From Leptospira terpstrae serovar Hualin str. LT 11-33 = ATCC 700639 (GTDB taxonomy: Bacteria > Spirochaetota > Leptospiria > Leptospirales > Leptospiraceae), in the NCBI RefSeq assembly GCF_000332495.1, contig NZ_AOGW02000002.1, forward strand, positions 186,001 to 250,000: a DNA stretch of 64,000 bases, read 5' to 3'. Positions 8,565 to 19,534 of the stretch are shown one piece after another (the stretch's first letter is position 1; each line of letters starts with the position of its first letter). The notes beneath the pieces were generated by a model, which saw only the letters and a list, made by a program, of their open reading frames with translations, was not told the DNA's origin and searched no databases. The translations under genes and the position numbers were made by a program.

Positions 8565-9570
8565 TTTCGCGATTTTCCCCGGTATTTCCAGTATACACAA
8601 GTCCCAAATGTTCGTAAGCCTTTTTCGTAGCCACTCTCCCTTGCGGAGTGCGATCCACAAGCCCAACGCGGACTAAAAAAGGTTCATACGTGTCTTCAAT
8701 GGTACGTTCCTCTTCCCCGAGGACAACAGCAATGGGTTTGATTCCCACGGGTCCACCGCCGTAACGTTGGATCAGGATATCCAAAATTTGTCGATCCACA
8801 GCATCAAGGCCCAGATGGTCCACACCCATTCGGTCAAAGGCAAAACGACAAGTTTCTAAACTAACAGAAGTTTCATTCCTTACTTCGGCAAAGTCACGAA
8901 CCCGTTTTAAGAGGTGGTTGGCAATCCTTGGAGTTTTGCGACTTCGTTTTCCAATTTCGAAAGCAACACCTTCCCCAAGCGAAACACCGAGTAATTTTGC
9001 CGAACGATCTACTATGATTTGCATTTCCCCATCTGTATAAAAATCCAATTTGAGATGGATTCCAAAACGTGACTTTAAAGGTTCACTGACGAGTCCCGAC
9101 CGAGTGGTAGCACCTACGAGTGTAAAGGGCTGGAGTTGGATCTGGAGAGCATTGGCGGTGACTCCTTCGCCGACCACAAGGTCCACAAAGAAGTTCTCCA
9201 TCGCGGGATACAAAAGTTCTTCCTGTTTTTTGATAAAGCCGTGGATTTCGTCAATGAAGAGTACTTCGTTGGATTTCAGAAGAGTGAGAAAACGAACCAA
9301 GTCTGCCCCTTTGGATATGGCTGGGGCGGAAGTAGGAGTGAAGGCAACTGCCAATTCATTGGCAATGATATTGGCTAGTGTGGTTTTTCCAAGGCCTGGA
9401 GGGCCGGAAATCAGAACATGGTCAAGGGGGCTCTTTCGTTTTCGAGCCGCCTCTACATATACGGAGAGATTGGCCAAAACCTCTTTTTGTCCTATAAATT
9501 CGGATAATTTGGTTGGCCGAAGGCTTGGTTCATCTTCGGCCGGTTGGATCCAATCTTCTCTTAAACTCAC
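8545..9570 (-). CDS. ruvB: Holliday junction branch-migration ATPase RuvB
   Basis: This 341-aa AAA+ ATPase is full length for RuvB. It shows [12 protein letters not shown] near residue 17, Walker [10 protein letters not shown] at about 56-64, Walker B FIDEIH at about 105-110, sensor 1 GATTR and the arginine-finger region SRFG. The C-terminal winged helix ([17 protein letters not shown]) is present. It drives branch migration with RuvA, and ruvA is not in this window. The start is GTG at 9570, one base after the TGA of htrA, with a GAGG that overlaps the htrA stop. Confidence 0.97.
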   Translation of the reverse strand: MSLREDWIQPAEDEPSLRPTKLSEFIGQKEVLANLSVYVEAARKRKSPLDHVLISGPPGLGKTTLANIIANELAVAFTPTSAPAISKGADLVRFLTLLKSNEVLFIDEIHGFIKKQEELLYPAMENFFVDLVVGEGVTANALQIQLQPFTLVGATTRSGLVSEPLKSRFGIHLKLDFYTDGEMQIIVDRSAKLLGVSLGEGVAFEIGKRSRKTPRIANHLLKRVRDFAEVRNETSVSLETCRFAFDRMGVDHLGLDAVDRQILDILIQRYGGGPVGIKPIAVVLGEEERTIEDTYEPFLVRVGLVDRTPQGRVATKKAYEHLGLVYTGNTGENRENGPTLF

Positions 9571-9571
9571 C

Positions 9572-10747
9572 TCAATTGGGTTTCTGCTCCGGAGTGATGG
9601 AAGTCAAGATTTCATTTTTATTTCGAATGATTTTTATCTCGATTCGTTTTCCGATTTTAGACGATCTCACAAAACCAATGAGTTCTTCTGGTGTTTGGAT
9701 TTCTTTTCCGCCCATTTCCACAATCACATCAAACAATTTCAAACCCGCTTTATCGGCAGGAGAGCCTTTCATGATCTGGCGGACAATGGCACCTTTATTG
9801 TCTTTTAATTTCAGCTGTTCGATGTCTTCTTCATTGATGGCATCGAGTCCCACACCAATCCAAGGTCGGATGACTTTCCCGTTTGTTTTGATTTCTTCGG
9901 CAACGCGGCGAGCTTCGTTGATAGGAATGGTGAATCCAATACCCACTGAACCACCAGATTGAGAAGCGATCATACGGTTGATCCCAATTACTTCTCCGCG
10001 GATATTCAGAAGTGGACCCCCACTATTTCCTTGGTTGATGGCTGCATCCGTTTGGATGTAAGATAAACCAGAAGAATCAATTCCACCACGTTGTACGGCA
10101 GAAACAACACCCACTGTAAACGAATGTTCGAATCCAAGAGGAGCACCAATGGCAATTGCCCAGTTCCCAACTTTTACCTTATTGGAATCTGCAAGAACTA
10201 TCGGACGAAGTGTTCCCTTAGGAGCATCTATCTTGAGTAAGGCGATATCCATGGTTTCATCGGAACCAATCACTTTGGCTTCAAAAGTTTTTTGGTTTTT
10301 GAACTTTACAGTGAGTTTGTCCATGTCTTTGATCACATGGTGGTTCGTCATAATGTAACCATCTTCATTCAATACAATTCCTGAACCAAGTCCGGTTTGT
10401 TTCTGTTTCATCACGCGACCTGAACCACCACCTGGACGTCCAAAAAAATGATCAAAATACGGATCTCCAGAAAATGGATGTTGTTGGACATTGACTGTTC
10501 GTTCCGTAGCTATCGAAACCACACTCGGGGACACTTTATCAAATACTTCTTGGAAGGCGTCTTCCAGAGCCACAGCTTGTGTTTGGGCCGGGGACAATTT
10601 ATCACTGCCATCTGCTTTGAGTTGCAGAGGATTTTCGGAAGAATTTCCGCAAGTAAGGATGGGCGACAAAAATGTTCCCAAAAGTAAAAAACTAAAAGCA
10701 ATCGCAAGGTAACGTAAAGGATTCGTTTTTTTATCAATCATAGACAA
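9572..10747 (-). CDS. htrA: HtrA/DegP-family trypsin-like serine protease
   Basis: This 391-aa protein has an N-terminal hydrophobic segment (11-32) that ends in LTC|GNSS, a possible lipobox at Cys33. The protease domain has the catalytic triad His137 (TNHHV), Asp167 (MDIALL) and Ser242 (GNSGGP). One PDZ domain follows at about 285-385, so it is DegS/HhoA-sized rather than the two-PDZ DegP. It should act in envelope protein quality control. An AGGAG sits 10 nt before a TTG at 10747 and 16 nt before an ATG at 10741; either may be the start. It is first in the htrA-ruvB-tonB-like run. Confidence 0.93.
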   Translation of the reverse strand: MSMIDKKTNPLRYLAIAFSFLLLGTFLSPILTCGNSSENPLQLKADGSDKLSPAQTQAVALEDAFQEVFDKVSPSVVSIATERTVNVQQHPFSGDPYFDHFFGRPGGGSGRVMKQKQTGLGSGIVLNEDGYIMTNHHVIKDMDKLTVKFKNQKTFEAKVIGSDETMDIALLKIDAPKGTLRPIVLADSNKVKVGNWAIAIGAPLGFEHSFTVGVVSAVQRGGIDSSGLSYIQTDAAINQGNSGGPLLNIRGEVIGINRMIASQSGGSVGIGFTIPINEARRVAEEIKTNGKVIRPWIGVGLDAINEEDIEQLKLKDNKGAIVRQIMKGSPADKAGLKLFDVIVEMGGKEIQTPEELIGFVRSSKIGKRIEIKIIRNKNEILTSITPEQKPN

Positions 10748-10864
10748 TTAACTATCTCTCCTATAATATGAGACCCCGAAAGTTCCAGGAAAGTTCTCAT
10801 TTCTTGGGATCGTTTTTTTACAAAAAAACTTGAACATTTTGTACAAAGTCAAACTAGTCTTTTT

Positions 10865-11422
10865 ATGGCAAAACGAGTTTTCATTCCACTCTGCACCGGC
10901 TTCGAAGAAATGGAAGCCATCATTTTAATCGATGTATTGCGAAGAGGTAACGTCGAAGTGGTATCTGGAGGAAAAACCAAAGAGCCCATCCTTGCTTCCA
11001 GAAAGACCCTCCACCTTGCTGACAAAGTTTTTTCAGAAATCAATCCGGCTGAGTTTGATGCAATTTTACTTCCTGGTGGTCTCGAAGGAACCAAACATCT
11101 TATGGCCGATCCAGAAATTAGTAAGATTCTAAATTCCTTTCAATCCGAGAAAAAACTGATCGGTGCCATTTGTGCCGCTCCCAGTGCCTTACGTAATTTA
11201 GATATCATTTCAGGGAATGATCCTTATACGGCATTTCCTTCTTCCGAAGATTTGACTATAGGAAAAGGAGGAAAGTATACTGGCAAAAGGATTGAGTCGC
11301 ATAACCATGTCCATACGAGTGTGGGTCCTGGTTCTGCATTTGAATTTGCTTTGTATCTATTGGAAATTTTGGAAGGTAAGAAAATTATGGAAAAAGTAAA
11401 GGCTGGTTTACAACTTCCTTAA
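10865..11422 (+). CDS. DJ-1/PfpI (YajL/ThiJ) family protein
   Basis: This 185-aa protein is typical of the DJ-1/YajL branch. GFEEMEA near residue 12 holds the conserved Glu, LLPGG is at 68-72, and the nucleophile Cys103 is in GAICAAPSAL. The His partner lies in ESHNHVHTSVGPGSA. Members are reported as oxidative-stress chaperones or glyoxalase/deglycase-like enzymes, and the exact activity is unsettled for the family. The gene stands alone on the plus strand, divergent from htrA across 117 nt. Confidence 0.88.
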   Translation: MAKRVFIPLCTGFEEMEAIILIDVLRRGNVEVVSGGKTKEPILASRKTLHLADKVFSEINPAEFDAILLPGGLEGTKHLMADPEISKILNSFQSEKKLIGAICAAPSALRNLDIISGNDPYTAFPSSEDLTIGKGGKYTGKRIESHNHVHTSVGPGSAFEFALYLLEILEGKKIMEKVKAGLQLP

Positions 11423-11429
11423 TGGGAAG

Positions 11430-11786
11430 TCACTCGGCAGATCCCCTTTCTTTGACTAATGAGAGGACTGCTTTTTCTTCGGTATCAAAGACTTCCAAAT
11501 GACTTTCCATTCCGGTGAGTTTGAAAACTTTTGCCACCGATCCATGAACACTACAAACCTTTAAATTTCCATGGTATTTTTTTAGTTTGTACATGGCCGT
11601 CACGAGTGTCCCGATGCCAGAACTATCCATAAAGGGAACTTTTTCGAGATTCACAACAATCTCGTATTGGTGTTTACGCATTTTATCATCCAGAATGTCT
11701 TTCAATTCTTTTGCATTGTACAAATCAACCTCGCCTTCAATGGATATGATGGCAACTTGATTGGATGACTTCTCGTGGATGATCAT
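11430..11786 (-). CDS. STAS-domain anti-sigma factor antagonist
   Basis: This 118-aa protein is a single STAS domain of the SpoIIAA/RsbV type. VVNLEKVPFMDSSGIGTL contains the DSSG loop (Ser55/Ser56) that partner kinases phosphorylate in this family. It probably binds an HPK-type anti-sigma factor in a partner-switching pathway; neither the kinase nor the sigma factor is adjacent. The gene is convergent with the DJ-1 gene and separated by 43 nt from the carboxylase gene upstream. Confidence 0.88.
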   Translation of the reverse strand: MIIHEKSSNQVAIISIEGEVDLYNAKELKDILDDKMRKHQYEIVVNLEKVPFMDSSGIGTLVTAMYKLKKYHGNLKVCSVHGSVAKVFKLTGMESHLEVFDTEEKAVLSLVKERGSAE

Positions 11787-11829
11787 TTGTAGTTAGTTTT
11801 CACCTCAAAAGGAAATGAAAAGTCAAAAA

Positions 11830-13431
11830 TTACATTCGAAAGACACCAAATGGTTTTCTTTCTTCCTTCCTCTGACTTAAGATAGACAAAGCTCTACCTA
11901 AAACTTTTCTAGTGTCTGCTGGATCAATGATCCCATCATCCCAAAGCCGGGCCGAACTATACACGGCGGAAGATTTTTTTTCATAATCTTCTAAAATAGG
12001 TTTTTTAAAGATAGTCTCTTCTTCAGGAGAAACTGTTTCACCGGCTGCTTCTTTTTGGTCTTTTTTGACAGTCCAAAGAACATTAGCAGCTTGTTCACCA
12101 CCCATCACAGAAATCCGTGCATTGGGCCACATCCATAAAAATTCAGGAGCAAAAGCGCGACCACACATTCCATAATTTCCCGCACCATAAGAACCACCAG
12201 TAACAATAGTTAGTTTCGGAACAGTGGTCGTGGAAACGGCATTCACCATCTTGGCTCCATCACGGGCAATCCCATTGTTTTCATATTTTTTCCCCACCAT
12301 AAACCCTGTGATGTTTTGGAGAAATAACAATGGAATCCTTCTTTGGTCACAAAGTTCGATAAAATGAGAAGCTTTGAGTGCAGACTCGGAAAACAAAACT
12401 CCGTGGTTAGCAATGATTCCTACAGGATACCCATACACTTCTGCAAATCCAGTGACAATGGTTGTAGCATAGAGTCTTTTGAATTCATGAAACCTGGATC
12501 CGTCTACGATCCTTGCGATGATCTCTCTTGGATCATAAGACTTCCGAGAATCTCTTTCGATGATTCCATAAATTTCTTCAATGGGATACAAAGGATCTTC
12601 TGTTTCTTTGGGAACCGATTTTGTTTTAGAATTTATATTTTTAATAATAGAACGAGTGATTTCCAAAGCATGATAATCATCTTCTGCATAATGGTCAGTC
12701 ACACCAGAAACGCGGCAGTGAACATCAGCACCACCTAACTCTTCACCGGTGACAATTTCACCCGTAGCCGCTTTTACAAGTGGAGGCCCACCAAGAAAGA
12801 TAGTTCCGTTTCCTTTGACTATGATTGATTCGTCGGACATAGCTGGAATGTAAGCACCACCTGCCGTGCATGACCCCATAACTACTGCTATTTGAGAAAT
12901 TCCTTTAGCACTCATCCGTGCCTGGTTGAAAAAAATCCGACCAAAGTGGTCTTTATCAGGAAACACTTCATCCTGCATGGGTAAAAAAGCTCCACCAGAA
13001 TCCACCAAATAAATACAAGGGAGCGAGTTGTTTTCGGCAATCTCTTGCGCGCGAACATGTTTTTTTACTGTGAGTGGATAGTAAGTTCCGCCTTTGACCG
13101 TTGCATCATTGGCAACGATCATACAATCTACCCCTTCTACTTTTCCAATACCCGTGATGATTCCCGCAGAAGGAACTGGATCGGGATAGACACCTTCTCC
13201 GGCCAAACCACAAATCTCCATAAATTCAGTTCCCGCATCGATGAGTTCGACAATACGTTCCCTTGCCGTAAGTTTTCCTCGAGATTTATGTTTTTCGAGA
13301 GCTTTTTTACCTCCACCTAACTTCACTTGTTCGATGGTTTTACGAATGGGAACTATGGTTTCTAAATATGCTGTTCGATTGGCAACAAATTCGGATGTTT
13401 GTGGGTTTGCCTTAGAGATGATTCTTTCCAT
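11830..13431 (-). CDS. mccB: Biotin-dependent acyl-CoA carboxylase, carboxyltransferase subunit (methylcrotonyl-CoA type)
   Basis: This 533-aa protein is full length and very close in pattern to methylcrotonyl-CoA carboxylase beta subunits. Shared segments include IKLGGG-like [76 protein letters not shown] and [12 protein letters not shown]. It should transfer carboxyl from carboxybiotin to an acyl-CoA, most likely in leucine degradation. The biotin carboxylase/BCCP alpha subunit is not in the window. The start ATG has AAGGA 6-10 nt upstream, and the gene follows the hydrolase gene by 1 nt. The substrate is inferred from similarity. Confidence 0.9.
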   Translation of the reverse strand: MERIISKANPQTSEFVANRTAYLETIVPIRKTIEQVKLGGGKKALEKHKSRGKLTARERIVELIDAGTEFMEICGLAGEGVYPDPVPSAGIITGIGKVEGVDCMIVANDATVKGGTYYPLTVKKHVRAQEIAENNSLPCIYLVDSGGAFLPMQDEVFPDKDHFGRIFFNQARMSAKGISQIAVVMGSCTAGGAYIPAMSDESIIVKGNGTIFLGGPPLVKAATGEIVTGEELGGADVHCRVSGVTDHYAEDDYHALEITRSIIKNINSKTKSVPKETEDPLYPIEEIYGIIERDSRKSYDPREIIARIVDGSRFHEFKRLYATTIVTGFAEVYGYPVGIIANHGVLFSESALKASHFIELCDQRRIPLLFLQNITGFMVGKKYENNGIARDGAKMVNAVSTTTVPKLTIVTGGSYGAGNYGMCGRAFAPEFLWMWPNARISVMGGEQAANVLWTVKKDQKEAAGETVSPEEETIFKKPILEDYEKKSSAVYSSARLWDDGIIDPADTRKVLGRALSILSQRKEERKPFGVFRM

Positions 13432-13432
13432 A

Positions 13433-14338
13433 TTAATCCTTATTCTGTTTATTGAAATGAAAGGTTTTTGTTTTTTTATGTGAGAAGGAATCTACGAAGT
13501 AGTGAAGTTTTTCATAAACCACTTCCGGACATTCTTCCATAGGAAGGTGTTTGGAAGGAAGGAACACAAGACTACTGGTTCTTAAAGTTTCTTTCATATA
13601 TTCTGTTTGATTTGGGGAAATTCGAAAATCCTCGTCTCCCAAATAAATTTGACGAAGTCCAACAAAGTTTTTGGCACCTTCTTCGATTTCACGAAGAGCA
13701 TGTGTAGATCTGTCGACATTACGAACAAATTCCAATGTGTTTTTTCGCGCCTTTCCTTCGAATAACAAATGATACATGGTCTTTTCCCATTCATAAGTTA
13801 AGTGGTGTGTTTTTTTAACTAAAAACAATTTATAAAACAAACGAAGGAGTGGTGGACGAAAGAAAAAGGAAAACACTTCTCCAATCAGAGGTAACCGTAA
13901 AAAATGTAATGGGAAATAAAAATGAAATTTTGGCAAATTCATAAATCCACCTAAAATGGATAAGGATTTGTATTGAATCGCATGTTCTTTAAAAGTAAAA
14001 CAAAGAATAGGGAGTGCATAATCAAATGCAACTACATGGACTTTTTTGTCCCCCACAACCTTTTCCAAAAAAGGAGATAAATAATGCGCTTGGAGTCTGT
14101 GGGAAAGTGGACCGTCAGGCCTTGTGCTAAATCCAGTTCCTAAAAAATCGAGAGCAATCACCCGGTAGTGTGTAGATAACAAATTCACCAATTTACGATA
14201 GTTATATGATGTTGTCAAAAAACCAGGAAGAAGAAGAATGATCTCTTCTCCTTTTCCTTCATCCAGATAGAAAAAACTCAAATTGTCAATTTCTACTGTT
14301 TTACCAGAATTGATATGTTCTAACAAACTGGGTGTCAT
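13433..14338 (-). CDS. Alpha/beta hydrolase, MEST-like, with an Asp at the nucleophile position
   Basis: This 301-aa protein has an oxyanion-hole region [12 protein letters not shown] at 36-47, then [13 protein letters not shown] as in MEST-type hydrolases, and a C-terminal [10 protein letters not shown] that supplies the catalytic His. The nucleophile elbow reads VVAFDYALP, placing Asp106 where serine is usual. Asp is the nucleophile in epoxide hydrolases and haloalkane dehalogenases, so that chemistry is possible. The substrate is unknown. The gene lies between the glm genes and mccB with 1-2 nt spacings, which implies co-transcription but not shared pathway. Confidence 0.75.
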   Translation of the reverse strand: MTPSLLEHINSGKTVEIDNLSFFYLDEGKGEEIILLLPGFLTTSYNYRKLVNLLSTHYRVIALDFLGTGFSTRPDGPLSHRLQAHYLSPFLEKVVGDKKVHVVAFDYALPILCFTFKEHAIQYKSLSILGGFMNLPKFHFYFPLHFLRLPLIGEVFSFFFRPPLLRLFYKLFLVKKTHHLTYEWEKTMYHLLFEGKARKNTLEFVRNVDRSTHALREIEEGAKNFVGLRQIYLGDEDFRISPNQTEYMKETLRTSSLVFLPSKHLPMEECPEVVYEKLHYFVDSFSHKKTKTFHFNKQNKD

Positions 14339-14340
14339 GT

Positions 14341-15372
14341 TTACTCCGCAAAACTTCCGTATAATTTTCTTAAATACTCTTCTTCAAACTCAAAAAGATT
14401 CATTCCACGGCGAGCCATGATTTTTTTTGTATCAAACAGAAACTCTTCCAATCGGTACCGACCCCCTGGTTTGATCCAAGTGAAAGCAGGTACATAACCT
14501 TGGATTCTGGATTCAACAATGTTACTAGCAATGTCAAAGACAGTTCCTGTATTGGACATCACACCAATCGCAAGTTTTGTAAAGGGACCGAAAAGAGATC
14601 CAAATTTGATGGTTCCCGTATTGATTGTATTATCACCTATCTTAAGTTTCACGATCCCATAATTGTTTTTTAAATCACTAGTGGTAGATAAAGCACCTAA
14701 GTTAACCCAAGACGATACAAAACTATGGCCCAAAAAACCTTCGTGGTGTTTGTTGGTAAAATCCAAAATAATTGAATTTTCTACTTCCCCACCAATCCGG
14801 CACTGGTTACCGATAAGGCAACCGCCTGTGATCCGAGCATTGTCAATTTGAGTGTTTTTCCCGACAAAAAGAGGACCTTCTAAAAAACTAAAGGATGAAA
14901 TTTTGGCTCCATCTTCAATGAGAATGGGACCATCCGTTGTATCGAATACTACACCTGGATATACAGTGGCCTGAGGATGGATGTAGAGATGTTTTTCCTT
15001 TCCTACGATATGAAATCCAGATTGTTTTGCTTTGTACTTTTGGCGAAACCTTTTCCAATCTTTTTCTAAAGTGAGTATTTCTTCAATGATAGAAGTCACA
15101 GTTCCTAAAAGTTCCCAAGGTAAATATGAATCGGAACTGTATATAGAGTCATAGGTTTCTAAGTTAGCAGGGAGTATATGAGGGTATCTGTGAAAGATTA
15201 ATTTTTCAAAGGATCGGTTTGGGCCTTTATAAAAAAACTTTGCCCCTGGGTATTTACGTTCTATTTTTTCAAGTAAGTTGACACCACCCAAATTCCATTC
15301 GAAAAAAGAATGAAATCTGGATAACGGTTCAAGAGACGGATTTCTTTGGGAATCGTCAAATAAGATGTTCAC
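14341..15372 (-). CDS. Alternative GlmU-like nucleotidyltransferase/acetyltransferase with left-handed beta-helix
   Basis: This 343-aa protein starts ILFDDSQRN and continues with a degenerate nucleotidyltransferase-like N-domain that lacks the usual GxGTRM loop of GlmU. The second half has hexapeptide repeats (about 130-300) with segments such as EVENSIILDFTNKHHEGFLGHS and LKNNYG. This layout matches the alternative GlmU family I know from Bacteroidetes, thought to make UDP-GlcNAc from GlcN-1-P. The position 3 nt after glmS, which itself overlaps glmM, strongly supports that role. Both activities being present is inference, because the N-domain motifs are unusual. Confidence 0.8.
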   Translation of the reverse strand: MNILFDDSQRNPSLEPLSRFHSFFEWNLGGVNLLEKIERKYPGAKFFYKGPNRSFEKLIFHRYPHILPANLETYDSIYSSDSYLPWELLGTVTSIIEEILTLEKDWKRFRQKYKAKQSGFHIVGKEKHLYIHPQATVYPGVVFDTTDGPILIEDGAKISSFSFLEGPLFVGKNTQIDNARITGGCLIGNQCRIGGEVENSIILDFTNKHHEGFLGHSFVSSWVNLGALSTTSDLKNNYGIVKLKIGDNTINTGTIKFGSLFGPFTKLAIGVMSNTGTVFDIASNIVESRIQGYVPAFTWIKPGGRYRLEEFLFDTKKIMARRGMNLFEFEEEYLRKLYGSFAE

Positions 15373-15375
15373 TGT

Positions 15376-17195
15376 TTACTCCACAGTTACAGATTTCGCT
15401 AAATTCCTTGGTTGATCCACATTACATCCCCTAAGGATTGCTATATGATAGGATAAAAGTTGTAATGGAATGACAGCAAGTAATGGAACGAGTGCATCAG
15501 CAGTTTTAGGAATTTCAAATGTAAAATCTGCCATAGACTTTATATCGGTATCGCCTTCTGTCACAATAGCTATGACCTTTCCTTTCCTGGCCTTTACTTC
15601 CTGGATATTGGAAATGACTTTTTCATAAGAACCATCTTTTGTTGCAATAAACACAACAGGCATATCTTCATCAATCAAAGCAATTGGGCCATGTTTCATT
15701 TCTGCTGCAGGATATCCTTCCGCATGGATGTAAGAAATTTCTTTTAGTTTCAAAGCGCCTTCTAGAGCCACAGGAAAATTAAATCCACGTCCCAAATAAA
15801 GGAAGTTAGACGCACGATAAAAACCTTCAGCAATAGTTCGGATGTCATCATCTTTCGTTAAAATCTTTGCTACTTTATCAGGAATCGAATCCAATTCCAA
15901 AAGTAATGTTTGGTAATCGGATAAAGAGATAGAACCTTTTTTTAAACCCAAATACAAAGCCATCATCGTAAGAATCGTTACCTGGGATGTGAATGCTTTG
16001 GTAGATGCCACTCCAATTTCAGGACCTGCATGGAGGTAAGCACCAGCATGAGAAGCACGCGCAATTGACGAACCCACAACGTTACAGACTCCAAAAATCA
16101 AAGCTCCTTTTGACTTTGCGAGTTCAATCGCAGCCAATGTATCAGCGGTTTCTCCTGATTGGGACACAGCAATGATTACATCTCTTTCTGTCACGATAGG
16201 ATTGCGATAACGAAACTCAGAAGCATATTCTACTTCCGTAGGAATCCTTGCCAAGTCTTCAAACAAATATTCACCAATGAGGCCTGCATGCCAAGAAGTA
16301 CCACAACCAACTAGGATCAAACGATCTGCATTTAAAAATCGATTTAAGTATTGGTCAATCCCACTTAAGAAAAGATGATGTTCTCTTGAAACCAATCGTC
16401 CACGCATGGCATCACGCACAGACTTCGGTTGTTCAAAAATTTCTTTTAACATAAAGTGTGGATATCCGCCCTTTTCAATGTCTTCCAAATCCAGTTCTAA
16501 TTTTTGGATGAATGGAGTTTTAGTAACGTTTTCCAAGTTTTTTACCACAAGACTACCATCTTTGATGATAGCCATCTCTTGGTCATTGAGGTAAGTTACA
16601 TTGTTCGTATATTCAATGATAGGTGTTGCATCCGATGCCACAAAGTATTCATCTTCTCCAATTCCGATAACAAGGGGAGAACCTTTCCTTGCCGCAATCA
16701 TTGTTCTTTCGTTTTCTTTCGAAAGGATTACAATGGCATAGGCGCCAACTACTTCATTCAATGCAAGACGCACTGCTTCTTCAATAGAACAATTGTTTTG
16801 TTTTTTAATTTCTTCGATAAGATGAATGAGAACTTCAGAATCAGTATCCGATTTGAAGATATGACCATTTCCCTCTAATTCTTTTTTGATGGATCCATAG
16901 TTTTCAATAATTCCATTATGAATGATTGCTAATTTTCCATCAGAACTTGTATGGGGATGGGCATTGCGGTCATTGGGTTCGCCGTGAGTGGCCCAACGTG
17001 TGTGGCCAATTCCAAGAGTAGCAAGTAATTTCCGATCACCGATTTCTTTTTCTAAATCGGCAACTTTCCCTTTCTTTTTGACAATCTCAAGCCCGCCATT
17101 TAACAAAGCAACGCCGGCACTATCATAACCACGATATTCTAGTCTTTTCAGACCTTTGATGATGAGAGGGAGTGCCTCTCTTTTTCCTAAATAAC

Positions 17196-17211
<16 letters not shown>
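15376..17211 (-). CDS. glmS: Glutamine-fructose-6-phosphate aminotransferase (isomerising)
   Basis: This 611-aa protein is full length. The mature N-terminus begins CGIVGYLG, so Cys2 is the glutaminase nucleophile, with RWATHG and HNGIIENY following. Two SIS isomerase domains follow (GCGTSWHAG, SQSGETADT and SSKAF-like ASTKAFTSQ), and it ends in the typical PRNLAKSVTVE. It makes glucosamine-6-phosphate, the first step of amino-sugar synthesis. It overlaps glmM by 16 nt. No glmS ribozyme-like leader is possible here because the gene is internal to the operon. Confidence 0.97.
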
Positions 17212-18572
<1,361 letters not shown>

Positions 18573-18676
18573 ACAATACTATCAAAGCTCGTGGATTCCC
18601 ACTGCAAGTCTATCTTTTTGCTTTTTGGAATGTGTCAGTGAAATAGAATAAAAGTGAAGATAAAAGAAAAACGGTT

Positions 18677-18749
18677 TGGGCGATGACAGGATTGAACTGC
18701 CGACCCGCTGCTTGTAAGGCAGCTGCTCTCCCAGCTGAGCTAATCGCCC
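18677..18749 (-). tRNA. tRNA-Val (anticodon TAC)
   Basis: A complete 73-nt cloverleaf is readable on the minus strand. The acceptor stem GGGCGAT pairs with ATCGCCC, the D arm is GCTC-AGCTGGGA-GAGC, and the anticodon stem GCTGC/GCAGC encloses CTTACAA with anticodon TAC. The variable loop is GGGTC, the T arm is GGCAG-TTCAATC-CTGTC, and the discriminator base is A. CCA is not encoded. The gene sits between rpsT and glmM on the same strand. Confidence 0.97.
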
Positions 18750-18803
18750 GTTGTAATGACCAGTGAACCGGAGTAGAGATTTTTGTAAATAAGATTTAGA
18801 AAT

Positions 18804-18826
18804 AAAAAAGGGCACCATTGGTGGCC
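18804..18826 (-). terminator. Probable intrinsic terminator after rpsT
   Basis: On the minus strand GGCCACC-AAT-GGTGCCC forms a 7-bp stem with one C-C mismatch, followed by six T. It lies 26 nt after the rpsT stop and before the tRNA gene. Confidence 0.55.
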
Positions 18827-18852
18827 TCATTCCTACTAGCTAAAAGCGAATG

Positions 18853-19128
18853 TTAGGCGGCTTTTGTCTCGATGGAGTTGATGCGAAGTGCCATACGTGA
18901 TTTTTTACGATCTGCATTTTTCTTATGAATCAATTTTGTTTTTGCTGCTCTGTCCAACTTGGATGCAAGTTTAGAGAACACAGTAAGTGCTTCTGTTTTG
19001 TCTCCAGCTTTAATTGCCTTAATGAGAATGCGAGCATAAGTGCGCAACTCAGTGCGGTCCTCACCATTTCGCTCTTTTCTACGAGCGGTTCTACGAATGT
19101 CTTTTTTAGATGATTTTAAATTAGCCAA
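18853..19128 (-). CDS. rpsT: 30S ribosomal protein S20
   Basis: This 91-aa basic protein begins ANLKSSKKDIRRT and contains KLASKLDRAAKTKLIHKKNADRKKSR-type sequence typical of bS20. It binds 16S rRNA early in 30S assembly. The start codon is TTG at 19128, with AGGGG about 8 nt upstream. E. coli rpsT is also known to use UUG, which is tied to autoregulation there, so the choice is credible. It is monocistronic by layout, with a candidate promoter upstream and a terminator downstream. Confidence 0.95.
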   Translation of the reverse strand: MANLKSSKKDIRRTARRKERNGEDRTELRTYARILIKAIKAGDKTEALTVFSKLASKLDRAAKTKLIHKKNADRKKSRMALRINSIETKAA

Positions 19129-19154
19129 GGAATGTCCCCTACGAGGAATTTTTA

Positions 19155-19185
19155 CTTATCTTTTGAGTACCACTCTGCCGGTCAA
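19155..19185 (-). promoter_or_regulatory. Candidate promoter of rpsT
   Basis: On the minus strand TTGACC (19185-19180) is followed after 19 nt by GATAAG (19160-19155), or after 18 nt by AGATAA. The -35 is good and the -10 is weak. It lies 27 nt before the TTG start. Confidence 0.4.
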
Positions 19186-19249
19186 GGCGAAAGAGAAAAA
19201 AATAGGAGCCAAAGCAAAGGTCCAAAACCTCTCTTTTGAGGAGACCACC

Positions 19250-19534
19250 ATGTTCCCCATACTCATTTGGATCGATTCTGAACTCTACGAAATCCTGAAA
19301 CAGAGACATTTGGATCTAGGCCTTGTCACAAAAATGGCTATATTATCCCTAAAAGTAGAAGGAATGGAACCGGGAACCTTTGAGAAACGAGAATCTGGCC
19401 ATTATGAACGGATGGAACTTAGTCGTTACGATTTTTTTACCTTAACTTTGATTTCTCGGGAGAAGGAAGTTGACCCGAACGTATTACTCTCATATGCTTT
19501 CACAGAAGCTTTGTTGGAAATTCTAAGACTGTGA
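19250..19534 (+). CDS. 94-aa protein of unknown function, first of a coupled trio
   Basis: I place the start at ATG 19250 because a strong GAGGAG lies 7-12 nt upstream; the longer open frame is antisense to rpsT. The product is soluble and mildly acidic, with an IDSELYEILKQRH helix at 8-20, MAILSLKVEGMEPGTFEKRESGHYER in two strands and a C-terminal helix. It has no signal peptide and no motif I recognise. Its stop overlaps the GTG start of the next gene (GTGA), indicating translational coupling. Confidence 0.65.
   Translation: MFPILIWIDSELYEILKQRHLDLGLVTKMAILSLKVEGMEPGTFEKRESGHYERMELSRYDFFTLTLISREKEVDPNVLLSYAFTEALLEILRL

Noticed and set aside
8565..8666. Upstream extension of the TonB-like protein
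   Set aside because: It lies inside ruvB; the ATG at 8564 is followed by the expected short cytoplasmic segment and membrane helix.
9050..9808. 252-aa plus-strand frame
   Set aside because: It is antisense to ruvB and the end of htrA, both fully supported, and has no motif or ribosome-binding site.
19040..19249. N-terminal extension of the 94-aa protein
   Set aside because: It overlaps rpsT in antisense, and a strong GAGGAG site supports ATG 19250.
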